From IMG/VR virus record IMGVR_UViG_3300032561_000021, positions 1 through 62,191 of that record: a stretch of DNA of 62,191 nt; one strand, 5' to 3'. This document shows positions 7,771 to 17,024 of this stretch, in pieces. Under the pieces are notes generated by a model. The model saw only the letters and a program-made list of their open reading frames with translations. It made no database searches and was not told the origin of the DNA. The stretch comes from a virus. A program made the translations under genes and the position numbers. How positions within the stretch are numbered: position 1 is the first letter of the stretch; the number at the start of each line of letters is the position of its first letter.

Positions 7771-8778
7771 ATGCCAGTGCTACCTAACCAACCTCTAAAT
7801 AATGCAGTAAACCAAAGCCAGGGTTTACTAACTCAGATTGGCCAAAGCGTCCTTAATTCAGTTGAGGGACAAGTTGGTTACAATCCTACAGCCAGTAGAC
7901 AAAATGTCAATGACATGTTTGCATATAGTACATCAAATCCCGGCGGTTCCAGAACAGTAGGACCACAGGTGGTAGTTAACTACCCGCAGGCAAACTATGA
8001 TTGGCGTGTGCGTATTACACTTCCGCCAAACAGCAAGTACTTCTACAATGATCCAACTAATAATTTACTATCGCCGCTACGCACAGAAACTAATAATGGT
8101 GTAACCAGCGCAGTGGCACAGGGAATGAACAGCTTATTTGGCCCAGCAGGACAAACCCGTGTTGGTGTAATTTTTCCATATACCCCATCAATCTCAGTTA
8201 CACACGTAGCAAACTATTCTGCACAAAAATTACTACACAATAACTATGCCCAGTACTTCTATGATAACTCAGAAGTGCAACCAATTACAATCACAGGCGA
8301 CTTTACAGTACAGAACGTAAATGAAGGTCAGTACTTATTGGCAACAATTTACTTTTTTAGATCATTGACAAAAATGTTCTTTGGTGCAGATCCACTAGCA
8401 GGTAATCCGCCACCGATTGTATACTTAAACGGATATGGTCAATACTACTTGCCCAACGTGCCTTGCGTGGTAACAAGTTTTAATCATGCTATGCCAACTG
8501 ACAGCGATTATATGGATATTCCAGAACCTGGCGTAACGTATAATCCTTTTGTAACCAATCCTGTATTGAATAGTACTAGATTACCAACAACCAGCACAAT
8601 AACATTAACAGTTCAACCTGTGTACAGTCGCCTGGCACAGAGCCAGAGATTTAGTTTACAAGATTTTGCCAAAGGTGCATTGATTAATAGTGCAGGCTCG
8701 GGCAACCCAGGAAGTGCATTTGGTGCTACACAACAAGCCAGCAATGGCGGAGTAGCTGGGCCTGGAGGATTCTTATAA
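7771..8778 (+). CDS. Tail tube/baseplate hub-associated structural protein (gp48/gp54-like candidate)
   Basis: A 335-residue protein. After a low-complexity N-terminus (Asn/Gln-rich) comes DWRVRITLPP near residue 75. A conserved-looking core follows: FPYTPSISVTHVANYSAQ, then NNYAQYFYDN, TITGDFTVQN and LLATIYFFRSLTKMFFG. The layout matches proteins next to the baseplate hub of T4-like phages, where tube-cap and tube-initiator proteins (gp48, gp54) sit, but I cannot choose between them. The C-terminal tail is Gly/Ser/Ala-rich. It is the first gene of the baseplate block and its stop overlaps the start of the next gene (TAATG). The start codon lies very close to the late promoter, so the true start could be downstream, but no better ATG exists before residue 48. 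Confidence 0.65.
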   Translation: MPVLPNQPLNNAVNQSQGLLTQIGQSVLNSVEGQVGYNPTASRQNVNDMFAYSTSNPGGSRTVGPQVVVNYPQANYDWRVRITLPPNSKYFYNDPTNNLLSPLRTETNNGVTSAVAQGMNSLFGPAGQTRVGVIFPYTPSISVTHVANYSAQKLLHNNYAQYFYDNSEVQPITITGDFTVQNVNEGQYLLATIYFFRSLTKMFFGADPLAGNPPPIVYLNGYGQYYLPNVPCVVTSFNHAMPTDSDYMDIPEPGVTYNPFVTNPVLNSTRLPTTSTITLTVQPVYSRLAQSQRFSLQDFAKGALINSAGSGNPGSAFGATQQASNGGVAGPGGFL

Positions 8779-9077
8779 TGGCAACATACGCAACAACTAG
8801 TCCTTATCGTAATACCCCTGTATGGGGACCGTTCCTTGACATTTGGAAAGGAATTGTATTCCCATCGGACGTAAGCGATGCGCTATATCAAATTGACCCA
8901 CCGTACAATCTACGTCCGGATTTGTTAGCATACGATATGTACCAAGATAGTAATCTGTGGTGGTTATTTGCAGTACGCAACCCAAATACACTGGTAGATC
9001 CGTTATTTGATTTTGTGGCACCAACTATTATATATGTTCCATCAATGTCAGTGGTAAAAGCAACCTTAGGATTGTAA
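8778..9077 (+). CDS. 53: Baseplate wedge protein gp53-like
   Basis: A 99-residue protein. The segment LRPDLLAYDMYQDSNLWW followed by FAVRNPN and LVDPLFDF is characteristic of gp53-family wedge proteins, and the ending APTIIYVPS resembles the LysM-like strand that closes the domain. In T4 gp53 joins the wedges to the hub. This copy is about half the length of T4 gp53 (196 residues), as commonly seen in distant T4 relatives. It starts in a TAATG overlap with the preceding gene and is followed 3 bp later by the hub gene. Confidence 0.8.
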   Translation: MATYATTSPYRNTPVWGPFLDIWKGIVFPSDVSDALYQIDPPYNLRPDLLAYDMYQDSNLWWLFAVRNPNTLVDPLFDFVAPTIIYVPSMSVVKATLGL

Positions 9078-9080
9078 CCA

Positions 9081-11501
9081 ATGGCAGATCCAACCCCAAT
9101 TTTTTCAGCTGACCAAGTTAATCAAGATTTAACTGGTGTTGTGGCCGCAGGTGTAACAGCGCCTATCGCTGGTGCAGCAAATTCAGCATTATCCAGCGGA
9201 GTTACTGCATTGGCTGGATCGGTGTCTGGACCAATTGGCGGCGCATTAGCAGGTGCGTTAAGCGGGGCATTGTCTGGTGGCCTAAGCGGCGGATTAAACG
9301 GTGCACTCAGTGGAGCATTGGCAGGACTTCTTGGTAGCGTTATCAAAGCTCCAGTGGCAGGATCTGCGATTCCAAATCCAATGCATCAATATGCTAGTTG
9401 GACCTATGCAACAAGTTTATGGTGGTTAGACATCAATGATTACAATGCATTAATTGATAGCGGCGATGCTGGTACAGGTACAACTACACCGTTATTAAAT
9501 AGTTATGTAATTGCTGAAGACAGTGGACTATACCCAGACCGTAGATTGCCAACGCAACGGGGCCTAAACTATAATATTCAAACAATAGATTTTAATACTG
9601 TAGTAGGACTAAACTCTACTAGTAAAAGTAGCAACATGACAGACGGTACATTAACTATAGCAGAACCGTATGGCGTTACTTTATTAGACACGCTAGTAAA
9701 AGCAGACACAGTACTAAACCCTTCAGGCAAATCAAATTATCTTCAGCAACCTTATATGTTGCAAATAGATTTTGTTGGATACGACGATGCAGGGAATCAA
9801 GTACCTGCAAGCCAAACCAGCATATACAGAAAACGTTTTCCGATTAATATTCGAGAATTTAAAATACAAGTATCTAACCGCGGCGCCGAATACGCACTTG
9901 CATTTACTGCCGCAGGACACGAAGCACACGCAGACGAAGTTGCTAAGATTCCCAAAAATATAACAGTAATCGCAAAAACAGTAGGTGAATTTTTTGATGC
10001 AACATTACCTAATTCATTTACTAGTCAATTGAATAAATTTTTACAACAAGAAGTAACTGATAAAAAAGCTGAATCTGCTCACAGTTATAAATTTGACATA
10101 GACTCGTCTATTGCCTCTAGTAAAATTGTTTATGACAAACAAATGAGCCTGAGCCAGGCCAACCCAAACGCTAGTTCAATTGACTTGTCAACTGGAAACT
10201 TTAGTATTGCATCGGGTACGTCAATACAGGAAATTATTAATAAAGTATTAATACAATCAGACTACCTGATAGGACAGCTTGGATTAGATTTACAAAGCTC
10301 AACACCAGACCAAGTACAAACGTCAATGACGCAAGTACTAAACACTTATAAAACGGTAGTTCAGACTACCTATGCAGGAACAAGTGCTGCTGGGGTAACA
10401 ACCAATGGAGTATTTGATTCTATCAGAAACATATATCCCAAGGTATACACCTACAACATACACCAATATAGTGTATACGACGCAAAGCATCCAGCAGCAC
10501 CATTATTGACAGACAGTAGACCATATACGTCAAAAGCATACAGCTATATATACACTGGACACAACATTGATATCCTAGATCTCAATATTCACTTTGACGC
10601 AACATTCTTTACAGCGGTAAATGCGTATACTTCATCTGTTGCTGCAACGCAACCTACTGCCAGTACTGGGCTAGATACTGTATTAGCTAGTGGGCCCGCA
10701 ATATCGTTAAGTTCTGCACTGATGGGAGCATTAAATTTGATTCCAAACTTTGGATCAATACAAAATCTCACACCATTGCGATACAAAAATATTGTAAACG
10801 ATCAACGCGATAATACTGGTATGAACATTATTGCTAATCCGGCTGCACAAACAACAGCGAACTTGATGAGAAGTGTATATAGTGAATTACAGGGCGATAT
10901 GCAGAATCTCGAGTTAACTATTGTTGGTGATCCTACGCTACTTAAACAGGACGATTGGCTATATAGTCCAAGCCCAACAACAAGTACTAACTGGTTGGCA
11001 GAAATATCTCAATCAGATTTTGCACAACAATATGGACATATTAAAATGGACAATGGTGACTTAATTGCATCTGTTACAATTAATACACCAGTGGATATAG
11101 ATATAGATCAGACCAACAAAGGATTAATGACACCAACAATTGGTACAGTACCTAGTTTGTTCAGCGGGCAGTATATTATAAAAACAATTAAAAACACGTT
11201 CACTGGCGGCACATTTACACAAGTATTAAGTATGATACGATTATCAAACGATGCACTTGTTGCTGCCGGCGGAGCTCCAAATACTGGACGTGGCGCAGTT
11301 GGTACAAGTCAACTAGCACAAGGCCTAGTCAATAGTGCGGTGCAAACATTGGGCGGACTAGTAAATACTGGACTAGGCGCAGTTGCTACAGCAGCAAGCG
11401 ATTTATATAATTCAGCAACAGGCAACAACGGACAAGCAACACTTAACTCATCTGGCGCAGTAGATTCAGCATACGACGCCACTAGATGGGGCGAAGGTTA
11501 A
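9081..11501 (+). CDS. Baseplate hub protein (gp27-like candidate) with Gly/Ala-rich N-terminal segment
   Basis: An 806-residue protein. Residues about 25-95 are nearly all small residues (Gly, Ala, Ser, Leu) with repeated GGAL and GALSG steps, like an amphipathic or membrane-inserting helix. The central part (residues about 225-285) has LQIDFVGYDD, KRFPINIREFKIQVS and YALAFTAAG, typical of hub proteins. Near residue 700 GQYIIKTIKNTFTGGTFTQVL matches the last hub domain of gp27/gpD-type proteins that precede the spike. A low-complexity tail follows. It lies directly before the spike gene, as expected. The identification as hub rests on order and these motifs; the Gly/Ala-rich segment is unusual. 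Confidence 0.65.
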   Translation: MADPTPIFSADQVNQDLTGVVAAGVTAPIAGAANSALSSGVTALAGSVSGPIGGALAGALSGALSGGLSGGLNGALSGALAGLLGSVIKAPVAGSAIPNPMHQYASWTYATSLWWLDINDYNALIDSGDAGTGTTTPLLNSYVIAEDSGLYPDRRLPTQRGLNYNIQTIDFNTVVGLNSTSKSSNMTDGTLTIAEPYGVTLLDTLVKADTVLNPSGKSNYLQQPYMLQIDFVGYDDAGNQVPASQTSIYRKRFPINIREFKIQVSNRGAEYALAFTAAGHEAHADEVAKIPKNITVIAKTVGEFFDATLPNSFTSQLNKFLQQEVTDKKAESAHSYKFDIDSSIASSKIVYDKQMSLSQANPNASSIDLSTGNFSIASGTSIQEIINKVLIQSDYLIGQLGLDLQSSTPDQVQTSMTQVLNTYKTVVQTTYAGTSAAGVTTNGVFDSIRNIYPKVYTYNIHQYSVYDAKHPAAPLLTDSRPYTSKAYSYIYTGHNIDILDLNIHFDATFFTAVNAYTSSVAATQPTASTGLDTVLASGPAISLSSALMGALNLIPNFGSIQNLTPLRYKNIVNDQRDNTGMNIIANPAAQTTANLMRSVYSELQGDMQNLELTIVGDPTLLKQDDWLYSPSPTTSTNWLAEISQSDFAQQYGHIKMDNGDLIASVTINTPVDIDIDQTNKGLMTPTIGTVPSLFSGQYIIKTIKNTFTGGTFTQVLSMIRLSNDALVAAGGAPNTGRGAVGTSQLAQGLVNSAVQTLGGLVNTGLGAVATAASDLYNSATGNNGQATLNSSGAVDSAYDATRWGEG

Positions 11502-11517
11502 AGGAAAAATTCAATAA

Positions 11518-12924
11518 ATGGCAACAGGTCAATTTAGACGCTCGGGCGCAGATCCAGCTAGTAAAGCGGATAGTAAAAACACAGAATCCACAGTAGACTC
11601 TGGCCCCTATGAAGCGGTTGTAGTTTCTCACGTGGTTGGTACACGTATGGGCCAGTTAATGGTGTACATTCCGGACTTTGGTGGAGAAAAAACAGACCCA
11701 AACAATCAAATTCCTGTAAGCTATTGTAGTCCATACTATGGAACAACCTATAACACAGACTCGCAAGATTCAAGTGACACAGCACCCGACGCACAATTTA
11801 TCACAGGTCAGAGTTATGGCATGTGGATGGTACCTCCCGACATTGGTAATAAAGTTTTAGTGGTATTTGCTGCAGGGGATAGAAAGCGTGGCTATTGGAT
11901 TGGATGTATCTATGATAGTATGAGCCACCATATGGTTCCCGGGTTAGCTCGTAATATCAGTTCAGACAAAAGTAAAACACTACCGCCAAATCCAGCAGAC
12001 ACACTAACTCCTGCACTTAACAGTAAGAGTGTTAGTCCGGTAGTAGAAGCATACACTGGTGATTCATCTAGTTTTACTCCAGATGGAATTACAAGCACAC
12101 CGCGCTATGTACATGAGTACCAAAATATTATTTTAGTTGGACAGGGATTAGATCAAGACTTAGTACGCGGTGCAATTAGTTCTAGTAGTTTACGTGAATC
12201 GCCTAGTAATGTATACGGTATTAGTACTCCTGGGCGTTCAATGACCGGGAACAATCCGCAGGTTAGTGCTGCGCCTGGCGAAAATGCAAAACAAGCAGTT
12301 ATAGCACGTCAGGGCGGCCATAGTTTTGTAATGGATGACGGTGATGTTTCTGGAGTAGACAGATTAATCAGATTACGATCAAGTGGTGGTCATCAGATTT
12401 TAATGAATGACACAGAAGGTATTTTTTACATAGCTAGTGCCAGTGGTAATCAATGGATAGAGTTTGGATCCAACGGACAAATCAACATATTTGCAGATAC
12501 AGGTTTTAATGTCAGAACAAAAGGCGATTTAAATTTACATAGTGATGCAGCATTAAACATCAACAGCAATGATACTGTAAACATTAGTGGTGCAAAGGGT
12601 GTTAAAATCAGTAGTCCGCAAACTATTGATATTCAAGCATTGAGCTCGTTGACTGCAGGTACAAACGGACAAATAAAACTGTTTGGTGGCGGCGGCGCAA
12701 GTTTATTAAGCGGTGGCGGACTAAGTATGAGCTCCAATGGTCCTGCTACCATAGCCGGCCAATCAATTAACCTGGGCGGCGGGTCAGGCAATCCCCCATC
12801 TGCTACCATGCCAACTATGAATAGCTTACCAGATGTTTCGTTTAATGGCACAAACTGGACAGCGTCGGGATCAATCAGTAGTATTTGTACCATTGCTCCG
12901 GCACACGAACCTTGGAAAAGATAA
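11518..12924 (+). CDS. 5: Baseplate spike protein, gp5-like OB-fold and beta-helix needle, no lysozyme domain
   Basis: A 468-residue protein. Residues about 28-140 form a gp5/VgrG-type OB-fold: YEAVVVSHVVGTRMGQLMV, then WMVPPDIGNKVLVVF and YWIGCIYD. From about residue 310 short repeats such as GQINIFADTG, LNLHSDAALNINS and VKISSPQTIDI build the triple beta-helix needle, ending in Gly-rich loops. T4 gp5 has a lysozyme domain between OB-fold and needle; here that space holds a linker, and a separate hydrolase candidate is encoded next. It would form the membrane-piercing tip. A ribosome site AAAGGAAAAA precedes ATG 11518. Confidence 0.85.
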   Translation: MATGQFRRSGADPASKADSKNTESTVDSGPYEAVVVSHVVGTRMGQLMVYIPDFGGEKTDPNNQIPVSYCSPYYGTTYNTDSQDSSDTAPDAQFITGQSYGMWMVPPDIGNKVLVVFAAGDRKRGYWIGCIYDSMSHHMVPGLARNISSDKSKTLPPNPADTLTPALNSKSVSPVVEAYTGDSSSFTPDGITSTPRYVHEYQNIILVGQGLDQDLVRGAISSSSLRESPSNVYGISTPGRSMTGNNPQVSAAPGENAKQAVIARQGGHSFVMDDGDVSGVDRLIRLRSSGGHQILMNDTEGIFYIASASGNQWIEFGSNGQINIFADTGFNVRTKGDLNLHSDAALNINSNDTVNISGAKGVKISSPQTIDIQALSSLTAGTNGQIKLFGGGGASLLSGGGLSMSSNGPATIAGQSINLGGGSGNPPSATMPTMNSLPDVSFNGTNWTASGSISSICTIAPAHEPWKR

Positions 12925-13574
12925 TGGATGCAGGAATAGCCGCTTCTCTTGGGCAACCAATTGTTAATGCACTACCAACCAGTTTACTTGGTATTGCGGC
13001 CGCCACTACCTCTGCAGCACCAAGTTGGGCTACCATTGGTATTCTAACACCTACACAGATACAAAATTTACAAGCACAAATTGGGTACAGTCAAAGTAAC
13101 TGGAATTATAATTTAATTGGCGCAGGCAACGCACTTGGTCGTTATCAATTTACACCAGCTCTATTAGAATCATACGGACTGATTGCATTTGGATCCAATG
13201 CCGCATATGGCACTGATTGCGTAAACTATCGTCATTGCTGGCGCCCAACGTATGTAAACAAAGGATTAAATGTTTACGAAAACTATTTTTATAATATTAC
13301 TAGTCTAAACGGATTCTTAACAACCACTGTGGCACAAGATCATTTAGCATACCAGTATCTAAATGATTTATATGTTTCTGCTACACACGTGGGAGCAATA
13401 ACACATGATGATACTGCTGATGTAGTAGCTGGCATGCTTTACGTATGTTGGATACTTGGCACTGGATCACGAACAAGCGGAACAGGTGCATGGGCATGGC
13501 GCTACAATAATACTGGCGCCGGTACAAATGTCTTTAATGCAGGCCGTTATGCTGTGACAGTTTTAAGTAGGTAA
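12924..13574 (+). CDS. Putative baseplate peptidoglycan hydrolase
   Basis: A 216-residue protein starting at ATG 12924, which overlaps the spike stop in TAATG and has GGAAAAG as ribosome site. An upstream TTG at 12885 is in frame but less likely. The motif GAGNALGRYQFTPALLESYG resembles the G-x-YQF segment of phage muramidase/transglycosylase-like enzymes, and the later region has DHLAYQYLNDL and a Gly-rich end. Its place immediately after a spike that lacks the T4 lysozyme domain suggests it supplies the cell-wall cutting activity in trans, as part of the hub. The catalytic Glu cannot be assigned by eye (E in LLESYG is a candidate). Confidence 0.6.
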   Translation: MDAGIAASLGQPIVNALPTSLLGIAAATTSAAPSWATIGILTPTQIQNLQAQIGYSQSNWNYNLIGAGNALGRYQFTPALLESYGLIAFGSNAAYGTDCVNYRHCWRPTYVNKGLNVYENYFYNITSLNGFLTTTVAQDHLAYQYLNDLYVSATHVGAITHDDTADVVAGMLYVCWILGTGSRTSGTGAWAWRYNNTGAGTNVFNAGRYAVTVLSR

Positions 13575-13582
13575 ATATTAAT

Positions 13583-13960
13583 ATGGCAATAGTATATCGC
13601 GGATTTAGCACCTTAGTTAACAAAAAACGTTATAGCCTAACGGACTATGCACTGGCCAAACAAGATTTAATGAATTACTTTAATATCCGTAAAGGATCTA
13701 AGCTAATGCAACCAAATTTTGGCACAATCATCTGGGATCAGCTGTTTGAGCCATTAAACGAAACAACTCAAGACATTATCACGTCGGATATCAAACGAAT
13801 TGTTAGTTATGATCCTAGATTAACTGTTTCTAGTATAAATGTTACACAGCAAACCAATGGATTGCAAATTCAAATATCTCTATCGTATATCCCGTCAAAT
13901 CAATCAGACACTATTCTGCTAAACTTTAATAAAAATGCATCAACTTTGACCACGAATTAA
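13583..13960 (+). CDS. 25: Baseplate wedge protein gp25-like
   Basis: A 125-residue protein of the gp25/T6SS TssE family. The signature QPNFGTIIWDQLFEPL occurs near residues 43-58, where GTxxWxxLFEP is typical, followed by helix DIITSDIKRIV and strands ending SDTILLNF. Length matches T4 gp25 (132 residues). In the wedge it binds gp6 and the sheath-initiating surface. The leader AGGTAAATATTAATATGGCA is almost the same as that before the gp6 gene. It is followed by a late promoter and gp6. Confidence 0.9.
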   Translation: MAIVYRGFSTLVNKKRYSLTDYALAKQDLMNYFNIRKGSKLMQPNFGTIIWDQLFEPLNETTQDIITSDIKRIVSYDPRLTVSSINVTQQTNGLQIQISLSYIPSNQSDTILLNFNKNASTLTTN

Positions 13961-13978
13961 CTGCCCATATTATTTTGC

Positions 13979-13990
13979 CGATAAATATAC
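13979..13990 (+). promoter_or_regulatory. T4-type late promoter motif CGATAAATATAC before gp6
   Basis: The core GATAAATA lies 22 bp before the gp6 start, leaving room for a short leader with an AGGTAAA ribosome site. The same core occurs at 7758, 27324 and 55391. Confidence 0.65.
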
Positions 13991-14009
13991 AATATAGGTA
14001 AACATTAAT

Positions 14010-17000
14010 ATGGCACAAACAACACGTCAAACAAATCTTTTAGTAAACCAGGACTGGACTAAGGTCTATCAGAGCTTTACTAATGCGGACTTCACTAGTT
14101 ACGACTTTGAAACACTTCGTAACTCAATGATCAACTACCTGCAGACCTATTATCCAGAAACATTCAATGACTTCTTAGAATCAAGTGAGTACCTGGCACT
14201 GATTGATATGATTGCGTTCTTGGGTCAAAGTTTGAGTTTCCGCACAGATCTAAACGCACGTGAAAACTTTATTGATACAGCGCAACGTCGCGACAGTATT
14301 CTAAAATTAGCACGTATGTTGAGCTATAATCCGACCCGTACACAAAGCGCAAGCGGTCTAATTAAATTTAACAGTATCAGTACAACAGAGAACATCACTG
14401 ACAGTAACGGCAATAGTCTAGCCAATACTACCATTTATTGGAACGATTTAACCAATACCAATTGGTTAGAGCAGTTCACTACAATTTTAAATGCTACCTT
14501 GGTTACTAACCAAGCAATCGGCAAACCTGGTAACACACAGGCTATCAATGGCGTACAAACTAGTGAATACACAATTAGTTTAAATCGCAATACATTACCC
14601 CTGGCACCATTTAGTGTTAATATTCAGAATACAAAAGTTAACTTTGAAGCTGTTAGTGCAAGTACACTAGGTCAAAGTTACATATATGAGCGCGACCCAA
14701 CTAACTTGGGTCAATTTAACATTCTTTACCAAAACGACAACAATGGTAATAACAGTAATAACACTGGCTTCTTCTTGTACTTTAAACAGGGAAGTATGCA
14801 GGCCACCAACTTTAAAATACAAAATGCTATTCCAAACAACTTTGTTACAGTTGCAACAAACAACATTAATAATTCCGATGGCTGGTTGTATAGCTTAAAC
14901 GTAAACAATGTTCCGCAAACACTATGGACTCAAGTGCCTGCGCTACCCGGTATCAATGTTGTTTTTAACCAATCAACAAACAAGAACTTGTACCAAGTTA
15001 ATACATTAAACAATGACCAGGTCAGTTTAGTGTTCGGTGACGGCTCTTTTGCCAACATTCCGCAAGGCGCATTTAATTTTTACTTCCGCACAAGCAATGG
15101 TCTTTCATACACTATTACTCCAGATGATTTATCAAACGTTGTAGTTGCTATTCCCTATGTTGATGCTCATGGTAACGGACAGACTCTAACAGTTGTGGCT
15201 AGTTTACAATATACTGTAACCAATGCAACAGCTACTCAAAGTTTACAAAGTATTAAAACATACGCACCGCAAAATTATTATACACAGAATCGTATGATCA
15301 CTGGTGAAGATTATAATATCTTTCCATTAACAAACTTTACTAGTATACAAAAAATTAAAGCAGTTAACCGCACAAGTAGTGGTGTAAGTCTATATCTTGA
15401 TACGCTAGATACAACCGGCAGTTTTAGTAGCACAAATATTTTTGCCGACGATGGTATATTGTATGCCAATGCTATCACTGGGTCAGAAACATTTAGTTTC
15501 TTAACCACTAACGATATCTACTCTGCAATCTATAATGACGTTATTCCTGTATTAAGTTCTACCGGAATGACAAACTACTACTATGCAAATTATCCACGCT
15601 ATGCGCCAACGCACAGTAATGTTACTTTTGTGCAAACAGGTAATACTACATCAAGTAGTTACGGTAATTTAACCTACAATGGTAACGTAATCAACGTGGG
15701 CAATGTTGCCAGTGGCAATTTAAAATATGTCACAACAGGATCAAGCGTAAAGTTCCTAACAAATGCCAATTCAAATGCAACATCATTCTATTCGTCAGTT
15801 ACTAACGTAGTTGGCAATTCACAAACCTACTTTGGCATGGTTGTACCAACCGGATCTATTGTAAGTTCTATTATTCCTCCAATTAAAAATGATTTAACTG
15901 GATCGGTGATTACAACTATAGCCACACAAATTCAGTCAATGGTCAACTTTGGCTTATATTTTGATCAAGTAAATCAAGTGTGGGCCAATATTCCTCCAAG
16001 TCAAATTGGTTCAAGTACCAATTGGTTATTGAAGTTTACATACAATGCCGGCTTATACAATATTCAATACAAAACATTACAGTATAGTTTTGCTAGTGCA
16101 TCTGAGACCAATTTCTACTTTGATCCAACTGTTAAAGTTTATGATTCAACAATTGGTGCTCCTGTTGCTGACTTAATTAAAATCTTAAAGATAAACTCAC
16201 ACCCTGGTAATAGTACCCCGCTTGGCACAGATATTATCTGGGATATATACGATGTCATCACAGCAAACGATGGCTATGTTAGTCGCAATGAAATTTTAGT
16301 ATCGTTCCCGCAAACACAAATGACCGGCACACCAGACAATCCTGATTTATATACTACAGTTGCCAACACCGCAACATCACGTAGCAGTCTATATTTCCAG
16401 TATAAACACAATAGCCCAAATCGTAATCGTGTTGATCCTACACCGGTTAACTTGATTGACCTATATGTATTAACAGCAGACTACACAACAAGCTATATGA
16501 ATTGGATACAGGATTTAACAGGTACTCTAGTAGAGCCTGTTGCACCAACTTCAAGTAGTTTAGAAATTGCCTATAGTAAATTAGACAATTTTAAAACAGT
16601 TAGTGATAGTTTAATTTACAATCCTGCTAAATTTAAACCACTCTTTGGATCTAAAGCTGATCCTAGTTTACGTGCTCGCTTCCAGGTTGTTATTAACCCT
16701 GCAGTTAGTATTACACCTAACGAAGTTAAGAGTCAGGTTATTGCTGCGATCAACGCATACTTTAACATTGCAAACTGGGACTTTGGTGACACATTCTATT
16801 TTAGTGAATTAGCGGCATACCTACATACAAGTTTAGTTCCTACTATTGCTAGTGTGTTAATTGTGCCAGCAGACGACAACTTGGTATTTGGTAACTACTT
16901 CCAGATTAACGCTGAACCTTGGGAAATTATTACAAGTGCAGCAACGGTCAATGACGTAGATATTATTAGCGCAGTAACAGCAGCACAACTTAATCTTGGC

Positions 17001-17024
17001 AACACTATCGTAGGCACATATTAA
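14010..17024 (+). CDS. 6: Baseplate wedge protein gp6-like
   Basis: A 1004-residue protein. The N-terminus contains the gp6 hallmark around residues 25-120: YDFETLRNSMINYLQ, then LIDMIAFLGQSLSFRTDLNA and REN, followed by LKLARMLSYNPTR. gp6 dimers form the ring that joins wedges and triggers sheath contraction. It is longer than T4 gp6 (660 residues), with Asn/Thr-rich beta-structured inserts, as in many aquatic T4 relatives. The C-terminal part (LIVPADDNLVFGNYFQI) keeps the dimerisation-like region. A late promoter precedes it and its stop overlaps the next start (TAATG). Confidence 0.88.
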   Translation: MAQTTRQTNLLVNQDWTKVYQSFTNADFTSYDFETLRNSMINYLQTYYPETFNDFLESSEYLALIDMIAFLGQSLSFRTDLNARENFIDTAQRRDSILKLARMLSYNPTRTQSASGLIKFNSISTTENITDSNGNSLANTTIYWNDLTNTNWLEQFTTILNATLVTNQAIGKPGNTQAINGVQTSEYTISLNRNTLPLAPFSVNIQNTKVNFEAVSASTLGQSYIYERDPTNLGQFNILYQNDNNGNNSNNTGFFLYFKQGSMQATNFKIQNAIPNNFVTVATNNINNSDGWLYSLNVNNVPQTLWTQVPALPGINVVFNQSTNKNLYQVNTLNNDQVSLVFGDGSFANIPQGAFNFYFRTSNGLSYTITPDDLSNVVVAIPYVDAHGNGQTLTVVASLQYTVTNATATQSLQSIKTYAPQNYYTQNRMITGEDYNIFPLTNFTSIQKIKAVNRTSSGVSLYLDTLDTTGSFSSTNIFADDGILYANAITGSETFSFLTTNDIYSAIYNDVIPVLSSTGMTNYYYANYPRYAPTHSNVTFVQTGNTTSSSYGNLTYNGNVINVGNVASGNLKYVTTGSSVKFLTNANSNATSFYSSVTNVVGNSQTYFGMVVPTGSIVSSIIPPIKNDLTGSVITTIATQIQSMVNFGLYFDQVNQVWANIPPSQIGSSTNWLLKFTYNAGLYNIQYKTLQYSFASASETNFYFDPTVKVYDSTIGAPVADLIKILKINSHPGNSTPLGTDIIWDIYDVITANDGYVSRNEILVSFPQTQMTGTPDNPDLYTTVANTATSRSSLYFQYKHNSPNRNRVDPTPVNLIDLYVLTADYTTSYMNWIQDLTGTLVEPVAPTSSSLEIAYSKLDNFKTVSDSLIYNPAKFKPLFGSKADPSLRARFQVVINPAVSITPNEVKSQVIAAINAYFNIANWDFGDTFYFSELAAYLHTSLVPTIASVLIVPADDNLVFGNYFQINAEPWEIITSAATVNDVDIISAVTAAQLNLGNTIVGTY

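Noticed and set aside
9122-9346. Minus-strand Ala/Pro-rich frame of 74 residues
   Set aside because: It is the antisense image of the Gly/Ala-rich hub segment.
12885-12923. Extended start of the hydrolase candidate at TTG 12885
   Set aside because: ATG 12924 has a better ribosome site and the usual TAATG coupling.
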